Positions 41,890 through 42,099 of a stretch of 42,099 bases of DNA are shown one piece after another. The stretch's first letter is position 1. The number at the start of each line of letters is the position of its first letter. The notes under the pieces were generated by a model that saw only the letters and a program-made list of their open reading frames with translations, searched no databases and had not been told where the DNA came from. The stretch spans positions 1 to 42,099 of the forward strand of contig JANWKR010000124.1 in NCBI GenBank assembly GCA_025451275.1. The letters run 5' to 3'. The stretch is from Steroidobacteraceae bacterium (GTDB taxonomy: Bacteria; Pseudomonadota; Gammaproteobacteria; Steroidobacterales; Steroidobacteraceae). The position numbers and the translations under genes were made by a program.

Positions 41890-42099
41890 CCGGTAGGCGC
41901 GCGCATTGTCGACGCGGCCGGGCCGCTGAACCCGGCCCTGCATTTCATCCAGGCCACCGGCGGCTACAACGGCCGTCACGCACCGCTGCGGGATATCAAG
42001 AAGGGTGACAACTGGTTCTACCGTGGCCGACCCGGCTATGACCAGGCCACCGGACTTGGCGTACCCGATGTAGCCAACCTGCTGGACTCCTTCGAGGAC
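41890..42099 (+). pseudogene. C-terminal remnant of an S53 (sedolisin) serine peptidase
   Basis: The frame opens right after an in-frame TGA (41887-41889) and continues off the right edge with no ATG, GTG or TTG. It encodes GPLNPALHFIQATGGYNG, then PLRDIKKGDNWFY and GYDQATGLGVPDVANLL, which is the calcium-binding C-terminal end of sedolisin/kumamolisin peptidases (typically DIT-GDN and GYDxxTGLGxP). The catalytic domain, including the Ser in its GTSA-type motif, should lie just upstream but is replaced by yidB and non-coding DNA. It is therefore a 5'-truncated relic unless the assembly is wrong here. Confidence 0.7.

Noticed and set aside
1..42099. CRISPR arrays, tRNA/rRNA genes, insertion sequences, phage genes
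   Set aside because: No repeat-spacer pattern, T-loop-like tRNA signature, transposase or phage structural motif was found on reading either strand.

Overview
The window is high-GC, densely packed bacterial DNA. Its gene content (a full L-Ara4N lipid A locus, MurJ, TonB-dependent receptor, BetI-like TetR regulators, five-step histidine-pathway enzymes) points to a Gammaproteobacterium, perhaps of the Steroidobacter/Nevskia/Xanthomonas side. That placement is inferred from gene types only. I see no rRNA, tRNA, CRISPR array or transposase.

Layout. 1-164: 5' part of a fatty acid desaturase. 306-1298: quinone oxidoreductase. 1354-8435: a leftward arn operon for 4-amino-4-deoxy-L-arabinose lipid A modification. 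The normally bifunctional ArnA is split into two genes at opposite parts of the operon, and only one SMR-type flippase gene is present. 8541-12176: leftward hutF-cstA-ybdD. 12234-13061: hutG, rightward, diverging from hutF. 13058-15394: murJ and a small outer-membrane beta-barrel protein.

15514-41161 looks like a large catabolic region for small quaternary or poly-amines. It holds two Rieske oxygenases; a tightly coupled leftward operon (class III aminotransferase, two PYROXD2-like FAD oxidoreductases, a GcvT-like protein, PotG-like ATPase, TonB receptor); the other parts of a PotFGHI-type ABC importer; a PatD-like aldehyde dehydrogenase; and a recognisable gamma-butyrobetaine/carnitine route. 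That route comprises an acyl-CoA dehydrogenase, CaiD-like hydratase, NDP-forming CoA ligase, carnitine dehydrogenase fused to a thioesterase, BKACE dehydrocarnitine-cleaving enzyme and a stand-alone betainyl-CoA thioesterase. Glycine betaine is the expected product, and the Rieske oxygenases are candidates for its demethylation or for attack on a related substrate.

The most unusual object is the gene at 27557-29131. It encodes a BetI-like TetR repressor fused in one frame to a whole Rieske-oxygenase alpha-subunit-like module whose catalytic iron ligands have been lost. It lies tail to tail, one base apart, with an apparently active paralogous Rieske oxygenase (26389-27555), and looks like a pseudo-enzyme turned into a sensor. 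Two AT-rich palindromes sit in front of that oxygenase. A different AT-rich 12-mer is shared exactly by the aldehyde dehydrogenase/BKACE divergent promoter and the carnitine dehydrogenase promoter, which suggests a regulon of the second TetR protein.

41362-41700 is a YidB-family gene followed by a terminator-like hairpin. The right edge carries a start-less C-terminal remnant of an S53 (sedolisin) peptidase.
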